Below are positions 26,926 through 35,712 of a stretch of DNA of 64,000 nucleotides, piece after piece. Source of the DNA: CAVQWT01 sp963717705 (lineage in GTDB: Bacteria > Pseudomonadota > Gammaproteobacteria > Burkholderiales > Casimicrobiaceae); contig CAVQWT010000006.1 of NCBI GenBank assembly GCA_963717705.1, positions 387,156 to 451,155 of the forward strand, in the 5' to 3' direction. The position numbers and the translations under genes were made by a program. Positions within the stretch are counted from its first letter, which is position 1; every line of letters begins with the position of its first letter. Under the pieces are notes generated by a model that worked only from the letters and a program-made list of their open reading frames with translations, made no database searches and was not told where the DNA came from.

Positions 26926-28388
26926 GGGTTCCTCGGGGGGAGTGTGAGCGACGCCAGCGGCAGCCGAACGAAAGCTTCGGCGCCGCCGCCGTCGCGGTTG
27001 GCCCAGCGGACGCTGCCGCCGAGCCGGTTCAGCACCGCCGCGGTCAGCACGAGCCCCAGGCCCGTGCCGCGCCCCGGCGGCTTGGTGGTGAAGAACGCGC
27101 GGCCGAGCCGCGGCAGCACGTCCTCGGGAATGCCCGGGCCGCGGTCGCGCACGACCAGTTCGAGCGCCTCGCCGCTCCATCGCGCGTCGATCCGCACGTC
27201 GTCGGGCGAGGCGTCGGCGGCGTTGTCGACCAGGTTGCCGAGCGCCTGCTTCAGCGCCGCGTCGGCGAAGATCTCCGGCGCCGGCCCGTCGCCGCCGACG
27301 TCGACCTCGAGCCGCGCCCGCGGCCGCGCGGTGCGCACGCGCGCGGCGACGCTCTCGACCAGGTGGTCCAGCGTCTCGCGGCCCCCGCCTTCGGCGCGTG
27401 CGTGGCCGGCCGCCGACAGCAGGTTCGACAGCGTCGTCCGGCAGGCGTCGATCTGCGCGGCGAGGATCGCGAGGTCGCGCTCGCACTCGCGGACGTGCGC
27501 CGTCCCTCCGGACTCCGCGGATTCCGGAGCCGCCGCGGGGCGAAGCGCTTCGGCATCGATGGCGTTCGCCCGCCGCATTTCGCCGACGACGATGGCCATG
27601 GTCGCGAGCGGCGACGAGAGTTCGTGCGCGGCACCGGCGGCGAGCGTGCCGACGCGCAGCACCGCGGCGTCGTTGGCGGACGCGAGCTGCGCGTCGGCCA
27701 GCGCGCGCGCATGCGCGGCGAGCGCCTGGGTGAGGCGCAGCGTGAACCAGGCGATGAACGCGGCGGTCAGCGCAAAGCTCGCCGCCCAGCCGGCGATGCG
27801 TACCGCCGGCGGCAGCGGCAACCCGTCGCCCTGCAGCAGCGGCGGCGCGAGCAGCGCAACGATCGACGCCGCGACGACGACCGCCAGCGTGCCGACCGCC
27901 GCCGCGCGCGGCGGCAGCATCAGCGCGGTGACGACGACGTGCAGCAGGTACAGCAGCACGAACGGGTTCTGCGTTCCGCCGGCACAGCCGACGAGGACCG
28001 AGAACGCGACGAGATCGAGCGCAAGCTGCAGCGGCAGCGCACTCTGCGCGATCGGCGACGGCCGGGCGAGTCGCCGCAGTGTCAGCAGGTTGACCGCGGC
28101 CAGCGCGGCCAGCGCAACGAGCATCGGCACCGGTTGCAGCCGGAGGCCGAACGCGGCCGCGCCGGCGATGGCCACCACCTGCCCCGCCAGCGCGACGACG
28201 CGCAACCGCGCGAGCTCGGCCAGCCTGACGCGCACTTCGGCATCGGGTCGCGGCGCGGGCGGCGAAGGTCGGGCCGTCGACCGCTCCGCGTCGTCGATGT
28301 CCGGCGGCGGCACGGCCGTGCGCACAAGCGTCTCCGCCGATGCGGCAGCGCCGATCAGCGGCGGACGGGAAAGAATGTGGCCGGTCAT
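26922..28388 (-). CDS. regB: Redox sensor histidine kinase RegB (PrrB/ActS)
   Basis: This 488-residue inner-membrane kinase has several transmembrane segments between residues ~60 and 220. The quinone-site heptad is intact as GGTQNPF (137-143). The H-box is AAGAAHELSSPLATM with phospho-His255. Cys316 in QIDACRTTL lies where the redox-active Cys of RegB is found. The ATPase domain has NLVDNAADA, DRGPGIP and GRGTGLGL. The start MTGHILSRPP at 28388 is preferred; a longer frame to 28637 adds 83 non-conserved residues across the promoter. It probably reports quinone/redox state to RegA. Confidence 0.92.
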   Translation of the reverse strand: MTGHILSRPPLIGAAASAETLVRTAVPPPDIDDAERSTARPSPPAPRPDAEVRVRLAELARLRVVALAGQVVAIAGAAAFGLRLQPVPMLVALAALAAVNLLTLRRLARPSPIAQSALPLQLALDLVAFSVLVGCAGGTQNPFVLLYLLHVVVTALMLPPRAAAVGTLAVVVAASIVALLAPPLLQGDGLPLPPAVRIAGWAASFALTAAFIAWFTLRLTQALAAHARALADAQLASANDAAVLRVGTLAAGAAHELSSPLATMAIVVGEMRRANAIDAEALRPAAAPESAESGGTAHVRECERDLAILAAQIDACRTTLSNLLSAAGHARAEGGGRETLDHLVESVAARVRTARPRARLEVDVGGDGPAPEIFADAALKQALGNLVDNAADASPDDVRIDARWSGEALELVVRDRGPGIPEDVLPRLGRAFFTTKPPGRGTGLGLVLTAAVLNRLGGSVRWANRDGGGAEAFVRLPLASLTLPPRNP

Positions 28389-28464
28389 CTTGCTGCGCTG
28401 CTGCCCAAGGGTGCGGCCGCGCGTCCCTCTGTGACTGATTGTCACGCTTTCGGGGAATCCGGGA

Positions 28465-28478
28465 CTGATCAGGATCAA
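28465..28478 (-). promoter_or_regulatory. FNR-like box upstream of regB
   Basis: CTGATCAGGATCAA matches the FNR consensus TTGAT-N4-ATCAA at nine of ten positions. It is about 77 bases upstream of the chosen regB start, in a plausible activator position. It suggests O2/redox control of the regBA operon by an Fnr-family protein. Confidence 0.55.
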
Positions 28479-28650
28479 ACAGCGGGCAGGCGTTCTGCCG
28501 CCGATTGCCGCCACGGACGGGCTCTTCCGGCGCAACGGCCTGTCAACCGCGCCGGACGTCGCCCGTTTAGTGTATCTTTCGCCCTCGGCGAATCCGCCGC
28601 GCCGTCCCCGACGGACGCACTCGAAAACCCAAGCCATCCGGAGTCAATCG

Positions 28651-28905
28651 ATGAACAAGCTGCTCACCCTCCTCGTCGCCTCGACCTTTGCCCTGTCGGG
28701 CGCCACCGCCTTCGCCGCCGACCCGCCGAAGGCCGCCGCGCCGGCCGCCGCTCCCGCCGCCGCGCTGCAAAAGCCGGCCGACGTGACCGCCGAAGCCTGG
28801 GCGAAGATGTCCGACGCCGACAAGGCGAAGGCCGTCGAAAAGGCCAAGACGGCCGCTCCGGCGAAGACCGCCGAGCCGGAAAAGAAGAAGAAGGGCGGCT
28901 GCTGA
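28651..28905 (+). CDS. Small secreted Ala/Lys-rich protein ending KKKKGGC
   Basis: This 84-residue protein has a clear Sec signal (MNKLLTLLVASTFALSGATA, cut near FAADP). The mature part is low complexity, rich in Ala, Pro and Lys, with a short helical core AEAWAKMSDADKAKAVEKAK, and ends in EKKKKGGC. The ribosome site is CGGAG. Its function is not known; the terminal Gly-Gly-Cys could carry a metal or form a disulfide. It is a stand-alone transcription unit, divergent from regB and closed by two hairpins. Confidence 0.75.
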   Translation: MNKLLTLLVASTFALSGATAFAADPPKAAAPAAAPAAALQKPADVTAEAWAKMSDADKAKAVEKAKTAAPAKTAEPEKKKKGGC

Positions 28906-28951
28906 TCGCTGCCCCTGCACCCGGACCGCCTCGTCGGTCCGGGTCGATGAA

Positions 28952-28979
28952 AAGGCCGCCTACGGGCGGTCTTTTTTTT
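28952..28979 (+). terminator. Intrinsic terminator of the small secreted protein gene
   Basis: Stem AGGCCGCC / GGGCGGTCT with a TACG-type loop is followed by eight T. A second perfect hairpin (ACCCGGACCG / CGGTCCGGGT, about 28919-28945) precedes it. Confidence 0.9.
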
Positions 28980-29298
28980 CGCCCGCGCCGCGGTCGCGCC
29001 GGCGATGCAGCCGGCCTGGCGGCATCCGTACCGGACGGACCATATATTCTTCGATGCGCATATTGATACCCTTAGAAGAGCGAGTTTGTCCGAGGTCAAA
29101 CCGCATGTTGCGTTGCGGTATTCAAATGGGCGCACTACCGATCGAACGCGGGACGCCAGGGTGACTCTCCGTACGCCGCATCAAGGATCCCGGACGCGCC
29201 CGCACCGTTTGCACCCGGAGGATTTCAACCGCGACAGGCGACCGGCGACGCGCCACCGTGCAGCCGCCCTCCCGTCCGCCGCAGCGAAGGAGAAGCAC
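28980..29298. other. Leader region of the rhodanese gene, no gene seen
   Basis: About 320 bases include a locally AT-richer patch (29040-29110), where a promoter is likely. A weak FNR-like dyad, TTGTCCGAGGTCAA, is at 29086-29099. The end carries the ribosome site GAAGGAGAAG for ATG 29299. Confidence 0.4.
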
Positions 29299-30690
29299 AT
29301 GAAGCACCTGTCCCACGCACTCACCGGCATCGCGCTGGCGGCGTTTGGCGCCGCGGCCGCTGCACAGGCGCCGGCCGCCGCCCCCGCGGCCAAGCCGACG
29401 ATGCCGGCGGTCTGTCTCAACTGCCACCAGGCGGCGCCGGCCACCCTCCGCGGCTACTTCGAGAACGTCGCCTTCAAGTCGAAGTCGCTCCAGCTCAAGC
29501 TCGACGCCAGCACCGAGATCATCCGGTTCGACGAAGGCACGCTCAAGGTCGTCGACGTCGAGAAGACCGGCAAGGGCGACATGCTGCGCGACATCGCCAA
29601 GGGTCGCGAAGCGCGCGTCGAGTACACCGAGAAGGACGGCGTCAAGACGGCGACGCTGATCTCGTTCAAGGGTCCGATCAAGCTCGCTCCCGAGAAGGAA
29701 TTCAACTACTCGCAGGTGCTGGCGATCGTCGACCAGGGCCCGGCGAAGTCGAACGCCGTGCTGATCGACTCGCGTCCGCTGCCGCGCTTCCAGGAAGGCA
29801 CGATTCCGGGTGCGATCAACCTGCCGTACCCCGCATTCGACAAGTTCACCGACCGGCTGCCGAAGGAAAAGGACAAGCTGATCGTGTTCTTCTGCCAGGG
29901 CGTCACCTGCATGATGAGCCCGAACTCGCTGCGCCGCGCCGAGGGCATGGGCTACACCAACGTCAAGGTCTTCCCCGGCGGCGCGCCCGAGTGGCTGGAG
30001 AAGAACGTCGGCGTCATCGCCGCGCCGTTCCTCAAGGACGCGTGGATCGACAAGGACATCCCGCACGTGCTCGTCGACGTCCGCCCGGCGTCGACGGTCG
30101 CGCGCGACGGCTTCATCCCCGGCGCCGTCAACGTGCCGGTGTCGCAGGTAGGCTCGGTGCTGGGCACGCTGCCGCCCGCGAAGATGAAGGCGCCGATCAT
30201 GGTCTACGACGGCGACAACGGCACGGCGGCGCGCGTCGCCGCGCTGGCCATCCACGACGCGGGACAGGTCAACGTCAACGTCATCACCGGCGGGTTCGAC
30301 GCCTGGAAGAACGCGGGCTACAAGGTCGCCACCGGCACGCCGGCGACCAAGCTCGCGTACGCGCCGAAGCCGCGTCCGGGCGAGATCCCCGTCGCCGAGT
30401 TCCTGGCGCTCGCCGCCAGCACCCCGGCCAACGTGCTGATCCTCGACGTGCGCAACCAGGACGAGGCGAACGCCGGCATGATCAAGGGCGCCCTGCTGAT
30501 CCCCGACGAGGACCTCGTGGCCCGCATGGGCGAGATCCCGAAGGACAAGCGGATCATCGCGCACTGCTCGACCGGCGTCCGCGCCGAGATGGCGTACCAC
30601 AAGCTCAAGGCCGCCGGCTACAACGTCGGCTTCGTCAAGGTCGACATGGCGATCGACAAGGCCGGGAAGGTCACGGTCGCGAAGGGCTGA
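29299..30690 (+). CDS. Periplasmic triple-rhodanese protein with N-terminal haem c motif
   Basis: This 463-residue protein has a signal peptide (ending AAAAAQAP). The haem c attachment motif CLNCH is at 39-43, followed by a ~110-residue domain of beta type (KSLQLKLDASTEIIRFDEGT). Three rhodanese-like domains follow. The first has active-site Cys in FFCQGVTCMMSPNS, the second lacks Cys (MVYDGDNGTAARVA), and the third has IIAHCSTGVRAEMAYHKL. It is probably a periplasmic sulfurtransferase or sulfane-sulfur carrier with an attached redox centre. It converges on a cytochrome c gene with which it shares a terminator. The physiological role is unknown. Confidence 0.82.
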   Translation: MKHLSHALTGIALAAFGAAAAAQAPAAAPAAKPTMPAVCLNCHQAAPATLRGYFENVAFKSKSLQLKLDASTEIIRFDEGTLKVVDVEKTGKGDMLRDIAKGREARVEYTEKDGVKTATLISFKGPIKLAPEKEFNYSQVLAIVDQGPAKSNAVLIDSRPLPRFQEGTIPGAINLPYPAFDKFTDRLPKEKDKLIVFFCQGVTCMMSPNSLRRAEGMGYTNVKVFPGGAPEWLEKNVGVIAAPFLKDAWIDKDIPHVLVDVRPASTVARDGFIPGAVNVPVSQVGSVLGTLPPAKMKAPIMVYDGDNGTAARVAALAIHDAGQVNVNVITGGFDAWKNAGYKVATGTPATKLAYAPKPRPGEIPVAEFLALAASTPANVLILDVRNQDEANAGMIKGALLIPDEDLVARMGEIPKDKRIIAHCSTGVRAEMAYHKLKAAGYNVGFVKVDMAIDKAGKVTVAKG

Positions 30691-30734
30691 GCGGGAACCG
30701 GGCGCGCCGGCCCGCGCCGTCGCGCCCGCCCAAG

Positions 30735-30762
30735 AAAAAGCCGGCCACGAGGCCGGCTTTTT
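30735..30762. terminator. Bidirectional intrinsic terminator
   Basis: The perfect inverted repeat AAAAAGCCGGCC / GGCCGGCTTTTT has loop ACGA. It serves the rhodanese gene (plus) and the cytochrome c gene (minus). Confidence 0.93.
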
Positions 30763-30783
30763 CGTTCCGCGAAGCGGGGACGG

Positions 30784-31071
30784 TCAGTTCGACAGCACCC
30801 ACTTGATGATGCCGTCGAGCTCGGCGCCCGTCGGCTTCACCTTCGGGTGGCCCTTGCCTTCGGACAGCGCCTTCGCCAGGTTCGCCGGCGCGTCGGCCTT
30901 GCCCTTGAACTTCGCGGCGATGTCCTTGAACGACGGGCCCATCTTCTTGGTGTCCACGGCGTGGCAGGTCATGCAGCCGCCCTTGGTCGCGTCCTCGGCG
31001 GTCGCGGCATTCGCGGCACCGGCCATCGTCATGGCGGCCAGCGCAGCCGCGGCAATCAGCATCGACTTCAT
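30784..31071 (-). CDS. Small periplasmic cytochrome c (c551/c552 class I)
   Basis: This 95-residue protein has a signal peptide (ending AGAANA) and one haem motif, CMTCH, preceded by EDATKGG. The axial Met is probably in HPKVKPT/KKMGPSF; KKMGPSFKDIAAKFKGKADA is the class I core and the C-terminal helix is GIIKWVLSN. It is an electron carrier in the periplasm. It lies 221 bases downstream of hypX on the same strand. A half-site TGTAACG (31151-31157) resembling the hydrogenase-region palindrome lies upstream, of uncertain value. Confidence 0.9.
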   Translation of the reverse strand: MKSMLIAAAALAAMTMAGAANAATAEDATKGGCMTCHAVDTKKMGPSFKDIAAKFKGKADAPANLAKALSEGKGHPKVKPTGAELDGIIKWVLSN

Positions 31072-31292
31072 GTGTGCTCCTTGTTCGAGTTGGTCCCGGC
31101 GGCCCGGGTGGGCTACGCACCGGCGCCGCCTGGCGCCAGACCCGTGCGATTGTAACGCGGGGCCGGCCAAACGGTTGACCGGGCACGGTGATTCCGGCGC
31201 CGGCGGCAGCGGCTGTTGTGGCGCCGCGACGTGACCCGGCGTCCCGCCGGCGCGGGCCGCGCCGGGCGCACGGAACCCCGGCACGCAGGCCG

Positions 31293-33059
31293 TTACACCC
31301 CGCCCCGCGGCTTCGCCGGTCGCGCCCGGTGCCGCGCCAGCCACAGCGGCGTGCGCGACCGCGGCGACTTGTGGACGAAGTGCCAGCGGGCGACGTGGTA
31401 GCTCGAGTCGAAGCCGTAGAAGTTGAGCTTCATCCGCTCGAGCTCCTGCGCCCGGTACGCCGCCAGCGGCTTCGCGGCCTCGTCGGCGGCGCGGCGCGCG
31501 TTGCGGGCGGCCAGCGCGTCGGCGAAGCCGGGGTCGGCGGACAGCGCCTGCGCCCGCGCGATCGCGCCGGCCAGGAACGACGCCGGGTCGCGGCCGAAGT
31601 GGTCGTCGATCAGGCCCATCGCCTTGGCCTCGGTCACGCCCACCGGCAGCCGTGCCTGCGTCACCGCCGCCGCCTGCGCCGGGGTCACCCGCCGCGGCAG
31701 CAGGTACGTCCAGTACTCGGAGCCGTAGAGATTGCCCATGCCCTTGTAATGCGGGTTAAGCACCACGCCGTCGCGCGCCCAGACGCGGTCGGCAGCCAGC
31801 GCCAGGAACACGCCGCCGGCGCCGCCGTTGCCCTGCAGCGCGGCCACCGTCAGCTGCCGGTCGGCGGTGACGATCGCGTGGACGAGGTCGTTCATTGCGT
31901 TGATGTTGAGCCACGACTCCTGGGCGGGCTCGGCCGCGGCCTCGATGGCATTGAGGTGGATGCCGTTGGACCAGAAGTCGGGCCCGCCGGCGAGCACCAG
32001 CACGCGCACCGGCCGCGCCGTCGCCGCGAGGAATGCCTGCCGGAGCGCCTCGCACTGCGCGGTGTCGAAGGCCCCGTTGTGGAACGCGAAGTGCAGCACG
32101 CCGACGTCGCCATGCTCCTCCCAGCGGATCGGCGGCCACGCGTCGCCGGGAACCGCAACGGGCGTCACGTCCGGCACGCCGTCGAGGCGCGCGCCCAGCA
32201 CCTGCGCCGCGGGCCGCTTGAACGCGTCGGCGTCGTCGGCGCGCTTGAGGTGGCCGATCCACACGGCGCCGTCGACGGTGGCGCGCAGGATCGCGCCGTC
32301 GTGCCGGCCGACCACCTCGCCCGGCGCGCCGCGCGCGGCCGCGTCCGCATGCGCGTCGAACAGCAGCACCGGCAAACCCAGCAGCTCGTCACGGACGCCG
32401 GGAAAGCCGTCGGCCGCGCGAAGGTGGCGCAGCACAGTCGCCGTGTCGTCGCGCGTCCAGTCGAGCGCGCGGTCGGCCTGCGTCATCAGCGGCCGCAGCC
32501 GGCCCGGCGCGACGGACGGCGCGGGTGCGGCGGACGACGGGGCGAACGCGGGCGTCGCGCCCGGCGCGGGACCCGGCCACGCCGCCAGCGGCGTCGGTGG
32601 CACGCCGGCCGCGAGCTTCGCCAGCGCCTCGCGCACCGCCGCCACCGCGGCCTCGGTGACCTCGTTGCGGTAGACGCTCGACTTGGTCGCCGCGCGCAGC
32701 GGGAACGTCGCCGTCGCGTAGACGTCGCCGGCGTCCATCTCGGCGTTCGCGCGCAGCACCGTGACGCCCCACTCGGCCACGCCTTCCTGCAGCGCCCAGT
32801 CGAGCGCCGACGGGCCGCGGTCGCCGACGATGCCCGGATGCACGACGAGGCAGGGATGCCGCCGCCAGACGCTCTCGGGGATCCTGCGCCGCAGGTACGG
32901 CGCGACGACGGCGTCGGGTCGCCACGCGGCGACCGCCTCCCCGGTGACCGTGTCGTTGACGTCGAACTCGACCGAGACCTCGTGGCCGTCGGCGTTGAGC
33001 TCGACCCACAGCCGCTGCGTCAGGCTGTTGAACGCGTGGCAGAGGAGCAGCAGGCGCAT
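31293..33059 (-). CDS. hypX: Hydrogenase maturation factor HypX/HoxX (CO-forming)
   Basis: This 588-residue two-domain protein has an N-terminal formyl-THF transferase-like half (residues 1-270) with VVHPGIVGDRGPSALDWAL, and a C-terminal enoyl-CoA-hydratase-like half (from about 290) with QGNGGAGGVFLALAADRVWA and NPHYKGMGNLYGSEYWTYLL. HypX takes the formyl group of N10-formyl-tetrahydrofolate via formyl-CoA to release CO, the active-site CO ligand, when cells make hydrogenase in air. Its presence supports aerobic use of the enzyme. It is the last gene of the hup-hyp cluster, 93 bases after hypE. A Pro/Ala-rich linker joins the domains. Confidence 0.93.
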   Translation of the reverse strand: MRLLLLCHAFNSLTQRLWVELNADGHEVSVEFDVNDTVTGEAVAAWRPDAVVAPYLRRRIPESVWRRHPCLVVHPGIVGDRGPSALDWALQEGVAEWGVTVLRANAEMDAGDVYATATFPLRAATKSSVYRNEVTEAAVAAVREALAKLAAGVPPTPLAAWPGPAPGATPAFAPSSAAPAPSVAPGRLRPLMTQADRALDWTRDDTATVLRHLRAADGFPGVRDELLGLPVLLFDAHADAAARGAPGEVVGRHDGAILRATVDGAVWIGHLKRADDADAFKRPAAQVLGARLDGVPDVTPVAVPGDAWPPIRWEEHGDVGVLHFAFHNGAFDTAQCEALRQAFLAATARPVRVLVLAGGPDFWSNGIHLNAIEAAAEPAQESWLNINAMNDLVHAIVTADRQLTVAALQGNGGAGGVFLALAADRVWARDGVVLNPHYKGMGNLYGSEYWTYLLPRRVTPAQAAAVTQARLPVGVTEAKAMGLIDDHFGRDPASFLAGAIARAQALSADPGFADALAARNARRAADEAAKPLAAYRAQELERMKLNFYGFDSSYHVARWHFVHKSPRSRTPLWLARHRARPAKPRGGV

Positions 33060-33152
33060 GGGATCCCGGGGGTGGCGGCGGGGCGGCGGCAGAGCGGCAC
33101 CGGGCGGCGCAGGGCCGCGGACCGGGTCGGCCCGCCGCCCGCGCGGCCCCGC

Positions 33153-34277
33153 TCAGCAGATCCGCGGCAGCTGCTCGCCGGTGAGCCAGTCGACGACGCG
33201 CCGGCCGCCGAAGCTCGTGTCCATCTGCACGAAGTGGTGCGGGTCCTCGATGCAGCTGCCGATGATCGCCGCGTCGCGGCCCAGCGGATGCGCGCGCATG
33301 GCCGCCAGCAGCGGCGCGGCGTCCTCCGGCGCGCAGATCGCGACCAGCTTGCCCTCGTTGGCGACGTACAGCGGATCGAGGCCGAGGAACTCGCAGGCGG
33401 CCGCCACCTGCGGCCGCACCGGCACCGCGGCCTCGCGGATGACCATGCCGCAGCCCGATTGCCGCGCGAGCTCGTTCAGCGTCGTCGCGAGCCCGCCGCG
33501 GGTCGGGTCGCGCAGCGCGCGCAGTCCCGGCGCCGCAGGCAGCATCGCCGCGACGAGGCCGTGCAGCGCGGCGGTGTCCGATTCGATCGTCGTCTCGAAC
33601 GACAGGTTCTCGCGCAGCGACATGATCGCCACGCCGTGGTCGCCCAGCATGCCCGAGACGAGGATCGAGTCGCCCGGGCGCGCGCGGTCGCCGGACAGTT
33701 CGACGCCCGCGGGCACCACGCCCACGCCGGTGGTGGTGATGAACACGCCGTCGCCCTTGCCCTTCTCGACGACCTTGGTGTCGCCGGTGACCACCGGCAC
33801 GCCGGCCTCGCGCGCGGCGGCCGCCATCGACTCGACGATGCGTTTCAGGTCCGCCAGCGGAAAGCCCTCCTCCAGCACGAACCCGGCCGCGAGGTAGAGC
33901 GGCGTCGCCCCGGCCATCGCGACGTCGTTGATCGTCCCGTGCACCGACAGGCAGCCGATGTCGCCGCCCGGGAAGAACAGCGGCGAGACGACGTGGCTGT
34001 CGGTGGCCATCACCATCCGTCCGGCGGGCGCCGCGAACGCCGCCTGGTCGTTGCCCTGGCGCAGCCACTCGTTGTCGAAGGCGCGCGCGAACAGCTCGTC
34101 GATCAGCTGCGCCATCGCGCGGCCGCCGCTGCCGTGGGTCATGTCGACGCGGCCGTGCCGGAAGTCGATCGGCCGCACGTAGCCGGTGCGCACCTTGCGC
34201 GCGGCGGGCGCGGCCGCCTGCGCGGCGGGCGCGGCCGGTGCCGCATCGCCGCGCGGAATCGAATGGTCGTCGTTCAT
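33153..34277 (-). CDS. hypE: Carbamoyl dehydratase HypE
   Basis: This 374-residue ATP-dependent protein dehydrates the carbamoyl group on its C-terminal Cys to thiocyanate, the source of the active-site cyanide. It ends in PRIC, the invariant acceptor Cys. The PurM-type ATP-binding sequences MTHGSGGRAMAQLIDELF, MATDSHVVSPLFFPGGDIG and VVTGDTKVVEKGKGDG are present. An Ala/Pro-rich N-terminal extension of ~30 residues precedes the core. It is ten bases downstream of hypD. Confidence 0.96.
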   Translation of the reverse strand: MNDDHSIPRGDAAPAAPAAQAAAPAARKVRTGYVRPIDFRHGRVDMTHGSGGRAMAQLIDELFARAFDNEWLRQGNDQAAFAAPAGRMVMATDSHVVSPLFFPGGDIGCLSVHGTINDVAMAGATPLYLAAGFVLEEGFPLADLKRIVESMAAAAREAGVPVVTGDTKVVEKGKGDGVFITTTGVGVVPAGVELSGDRARPGDSILVSGMLGDHGVAIMSLRENLSFETTIESDTAALHGLVAAMLPAAPGLRALRDPTRGGLATTLNELARQSGCGMVIREAAVPVRPQVAAACEFLGLDPLYVANEGKLVAICAPEDAAPLLAAMRAHPLGRDAAIIGSCIEDPHHFVQMDTSFGGRRVVDWLTGEQLPRIC

Positions 34278-34287
34278 TGCGGACCCT

Positions 34288-35439
34288 TCATCGCGGTTCC
34301 CCCCGGGCCGGCGCCTCGGCGTCCTTGAAGCGCCCGTAGGTGTAGTGTGCGGCGCAGGCGCCCTCGGACGAGACCATGCACGAGCCGATCGGATTGTCGG
34401 GCGTGCAGACGGTGCCGAACACCTTGCAGTCGACGGGCTTCTTCACGCCGCGCAGGATGGCGCCGCATTCGCACGCCTTGTGGTCCGGCACCGAGACGTA
34501 CTCGATCCCATAGCGCGCCTCGGCGTCGAACGCGGCGTACTTCGGCTTGATCTTCAGCGCGCTGTACGGCACCTCGCCCAGCCCGCGCCATTCGAACGTG
34601 CGCCGCAGCTCGAAGACGTCGGCGACCAGTTCCTTTGCCTTCAGGTTGCCCTCTCGGGTGACCGCGCGGGTGAACTCGTTCTCGACCTCGGCGCGGTCCT
34701 CGTTGAGCTGGCGGACCAGCATAAGGATCGCCTGCATCACGTCGAGCGGCTCGAACCCGGCGATGACCACCGGCTTGGCGTACTCCTCCGCGAAGTACTC
34801 GTAGGGCTGGCTGCCGATCACCGTCGACACGTGCGCGGGGCCGACGAAGCCGTCGAGCGGCACCGTGCCGTACTCGCGGACCTCGGGCGACTCGAGGATG
34901 TGGCTGATCGCCGCCGGCGTCAGCACGTGGTTGCAGAACACGCTGAAGTTCGCGAGCCCCAGCGCCTCGGCCTGCCGGATCACCAGCGCCGTAGGCGGCG
35001 TCGTCGTCTCGAAGCCGATGGCGAAGAACACGACCTCGCGATCGGGGTGCTGCTGCGCGATGCGCACCGCGTCGGCGGCCGAATAGAGCATGCGGATGTC
35101 GGCGCCGGCCGCCTTGGCCTTCAGCAGCGACAGCCCCTTCGACGCCGGCACGCGCATGGTGTCGGCGTAGGTGCACAGGATCATGCCCGGGCGCTGCGCC
35201 AGCGCGATCGCGTTGTCGATGCGGCCGATCGGCAGCACGCACACCGGGCAGCCGGGGCCGTGGATCATCTCGATGTTCGGCGGCAGCAGGTCCCGCAGGC
35301 CGTAGCGGGCGATCGCGTGGGTGTGGCCGCCGCAGAACTCCATCAGCCGGTAGCTGCGGCCCGGCTGCACCTCGGCGGCGATCCTGTCGGCGATCTTGCG
35401 GGCGACGCCGCCATCGCGGAATTCCTCGATGTAGCGCAT
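34288..35439 (-). CDS. hypD: Fe-S scaffold HypD
   Basis: This 383-residue protein assembles the Fe(CN)2CO unit with HypC. Family motifs are FCGGHTHAI, HGPGCPVCVLP and GFETTTPPTALV. The C-terminal [4Fe-4S] cysteines are in CECGAILRGVKKPVDC, FGTVCTPDNPIGSC and SSEGACAAHYTYGRF. Length is normal. It lies between hypC and hypE with ten-base gaps. Confidence 0.97.
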   Translation of the reverse strand: MRYIEEFRDGGVARKIADRIAAEVQPGRSYRLMEFCGGHTHAIARYGLRDLLPPNIEMIHGPGCPVCVLPIGRIDNAIALAQRPGMILCTYADTMRVPASKGLSLLKAKAAGADIRMLYSAADAVRIAQQHPDREVVFFAIGFETTTPPTALVIRQAEALGLANFSVFCNHVLTPAAISHILESPEVREYGTVPLDGFVGPAHVSTVIGSQPYEYFAEEYAKPVVIAGFEPLDVMQAILMLVRQLNEDRAEVENEFTRAVTREGNLKAKELVADVFELRRTFEWRGLGEVPYSALKIKPKYAAFDAEARYGIEYVSVPDHKACECGAILRGVKKPVDCKVFGTVCTPDNPIGSCMVSSEGACAAHYTYGRFKDAEAPARGEPR

Positions 35440-35449
35440 CGGCGTCTCC

Positions 35450-35710
35450 TCAGCCCGCGGCCGGCGCCGGCGGCGCGCCGTCGGCGCCTGCGGCCAGCAG
35501 CCCCGCGCTCGCGAATTCGGCCAGCGTGCGCTCGGCCTCGGCGGGGTCGAGCAGCGTCAGCGCGTAACCGACGTGGACGATCACGTAGTCGCCGGGCGCG
35601 ACGCGGTCGAGAAGCGCGGTCGATATCTCCCTCTGTACGCCGGCGATGTCGATCTTCGCGGTGTCGGTTCCGGTCAGCGCGACCACGCGCGCGGGCAAGG
35701 CTAGGCACAT
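35450..35710 (-). CDS. hypC: Hydrogenase chaperone HypC
   Basis: This 86-residue protein begins MCLALPARVV with the essential Cys2, and has GDYVIVHVGYALTLLDPAEA. It carries the iron-cyanide-CO unit from HypD to the large-subunit precursor. An Ala/Pro-rich tail of ~15 residues is extra. It starts two bases after hypF ends. HupF, encoded further upstream in the cluster, is a second member of the same family. Confidence 0.96.
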   Translation of the reverse strand: MCLALPARVVALTGTDTAKIDIAGVQREISTALLDRVAPGDYVIVHVGYALTLLDPAEAERTLAEFASAGLLAAGADGAPPAPAAG

Positions 35711-35712
35711 CG

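Noticed and set aside
26281..28434. 717-residue plus-strand frame over regA/regB
   Set aside because: Ser/Ala/Arg-rich antisense shadow of two certain genes.
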